NCBI GenBank assembly: GCA_030431945.1
Contig: JAUIIF010000275.1
Coordinates: 1-6,409 of the forward strand
Origin: Bacteroidia bacterium
GTDB taxonomy: Bacteria; Bacteroidota; Bacteroidia; Chitinophagales; Saprospiraceae
DNA length: 6,409 nucleotides
Direction: 5' to 3'
Shown: one piece after another, positions 5,564-6,409 of the stretch
Layout: each line of letters starts with the position of its first letter
Numbering within the stretch: the first letter of the stretch is position 1
Translations under genes and position numbers: made by a program
Notes under the pieces: generated by a model
What the model saw: the letters and a program-made list of their open reading frames with translations, nothing else
Databases searched by the model: none
What the model was told of the DNA's origin: nothing

Positions 5564-6409
5564 ATGACACGATTTATATTTACGCTGTTGGTTGCGACCC
5601 TGGCCGCTACCCTTACGCTTAGTGGTCAGAACCGGCCAACGGGTGAGATTTTTGACCCCCAGCTTTACAATTCGCTTCCCCTGAAGGCGAAGGTCAGCTC
5701 CCGCAACCTCCTGCCGCCCCGCGTCAATCTGGAAAAATACTGCCCGACCCCCGGAGACCAGACCAGTTACATGACGTGTTCGGCCTGGTCCTCCGCCTAT
5801 CATTTCCGGACCATCATTGAAGCAAAACAGCGGGGAATTACGGACCGTGCGACCATCGACAAAATGGTCTACAGTCCCACCTGGGTGTACGAGATCCTAA
5901 AGCAAGAAGGAGATGACACCTGCGGAAATGGCCTGGCCACTGCACGCTCTCTGCTTGTTTTCAAGGAATTAGGCGTTCCGAGCTATAATTCTCTTCCATT
6001 CGTTTGCCTGCCAGGCAGCAAAGATGATCGGTTTGCGAAACTGGACCCCCTGGTGGCGGAAGCGGCAAAAGCAAAGATTCGCGACTTGCAAATTCTTTTC
6101 CTGGCTAAGGAAGGCATTGACCCACAGGAAAAAATAAAAGCCATCAAGAAAGTGCTGGCGGAAGGCTACCCGGTACTGGTCAGCCATACCCTGTACGACA
6201 GTTTCCACTCTGCCAAGGATGTATGGCGCACCCAACCGGGAGAGGCGACGGCAAGTGACCGGCACGGCTCTCACGCCATGGTCATTGTTGGCTACGACGA
6301 CGAAAAGTACGGAGGGGCCTTCCGTTACCTGAACAGTTGGGGCCCGAACTGGGGGGACGAAGGTTTCATCTGGGTTCCTTACGCAACTACCGGAGACCTT
6401 TGTTACGGA
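5564..6409 (+). CDS. Secreted papain-like (C1A) cysteine peptidase, 3' truncated by window
   Basis: The 282 visible codons run in frame to the window end without a stop. ATG 5564 is preceded by an in-frame TGA at 5546-5548 with no alternative start between; no Shine-Dalgarno is seen. Residues 1-22 form a Sec signal peptide (MTRF, hydrophobic core, LSGQ). The catalytic domain starts near residue 50 (LPPRVNLEKYC). The papain tetrad is complete: oxyanion Q66, nucleophile C72 (six residues later, as in papain) in QTSYMTCSAWS, H237 in GSHAMVIVGYDD, and N257 in YLNSWGPNWGDEGF. It should hydrolyse peptide bonds in the periplasm or outside the cell. Only about 28 residues separate the signal from the catalytic domain, so there is no full-length inhibitory propeptide. 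C72 is followed by Ser rather than the usual Trp. The Cys-His distance (165) exceeds papain's (134), implying an insertion around residues 140-200. The C-terminus, including any T9SS tail, is not visible. Confidence 0.92.
   Translation, partial: MTRFIFTLLVATLAATLTLSGQNRPTGEIFDPQLYNSLPLKAKVSSRNLLPPRVNLEKYCPTPGDQTSYMTCSAWSSAYHFRTIIEAKQRGITDRATIDKMVYSPTWVYEILKQEGDDTCGNGLATARSLLVFKELGVPSYNSLPFVCLPGSKDDRFAKLDPLVAEAAKAKIRDLQILFLAKEGIDPQEKIKAIKKVLAEGYPVLVSHTLYDSFHSAKDVWRTQPGEATASDRHGSHAMVIVGYDDEKYGGAFRYLNSWGPNWGDEGFIWVPYATTGDLCYG

Noticed and set aside
5969..6274. Reverse-strand open frame of 101 codons inside the peptidase gene
   Set aside because: The forward frame contains the complete papain tetrad, so this is a shadow.

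Overview
The window looks like part of a Bacteroidota chromosome, most likely from the Saprospiria (Lewinella/Haliscomenobacter-like). Two proteins end in type IX secretion (T9SS) type A sorting tails. The large gene is built from cysteine-bearing HYR/Ig-like modules followed by a dockerin-like segment of the kind common in that class. No start codon has a Shine-Dalgarno sequence, and one TAnnTTTG element of the Bacteroidota -7 type is visible. The assignment rests on family recognition only.

Layout, all on the + strand. Positions 1-152 are the last 49 codons of a secreted protein, ending in a T9SS tail and followed by a strong intrinsic terminator (215-256). Positions 257-765 are non-coding and hold a possible promoter -7 element, an AT-rich inverted repeat and a 12-bp palindrome. 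Positions 766-5085 encode a 1439-residue secreted multi-domain protein. It has a signal peptide, an N-terminal cysteine module, two rounds of a four-module HYR/Ig-like cassette, a carboxypeptidase-regulatory-like domain, a dockerin-like segment, a cohesin-like beta domain and a T9SS tail. A second strong terminator lies at 5145-5186. Positions 5187-5563 are non-coding with weak signals. Positions 5564-6409 are the first 282 codons of a secreted papain-like (C1A) cysteine peptidase that runs off the window.

The genes look like three separate transcription units: two have their own terminators and the gaps are several hundred bases long. The common theme is export: two proteins bound for the cell surface or medium through T9SS, and a protease with a Sec signal. 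The two tails share 34 of 49 residues although most of their shared residues use different codons, so they are old, protein-level-conserved paralogous ends. A functional link between the peptidase and the surface proteins is possible but not shown by the sequence. I see no mobile element, CRISPR array, tRNA or rRNA. The most notable content is the internal architecture of the 1439-residue protein.
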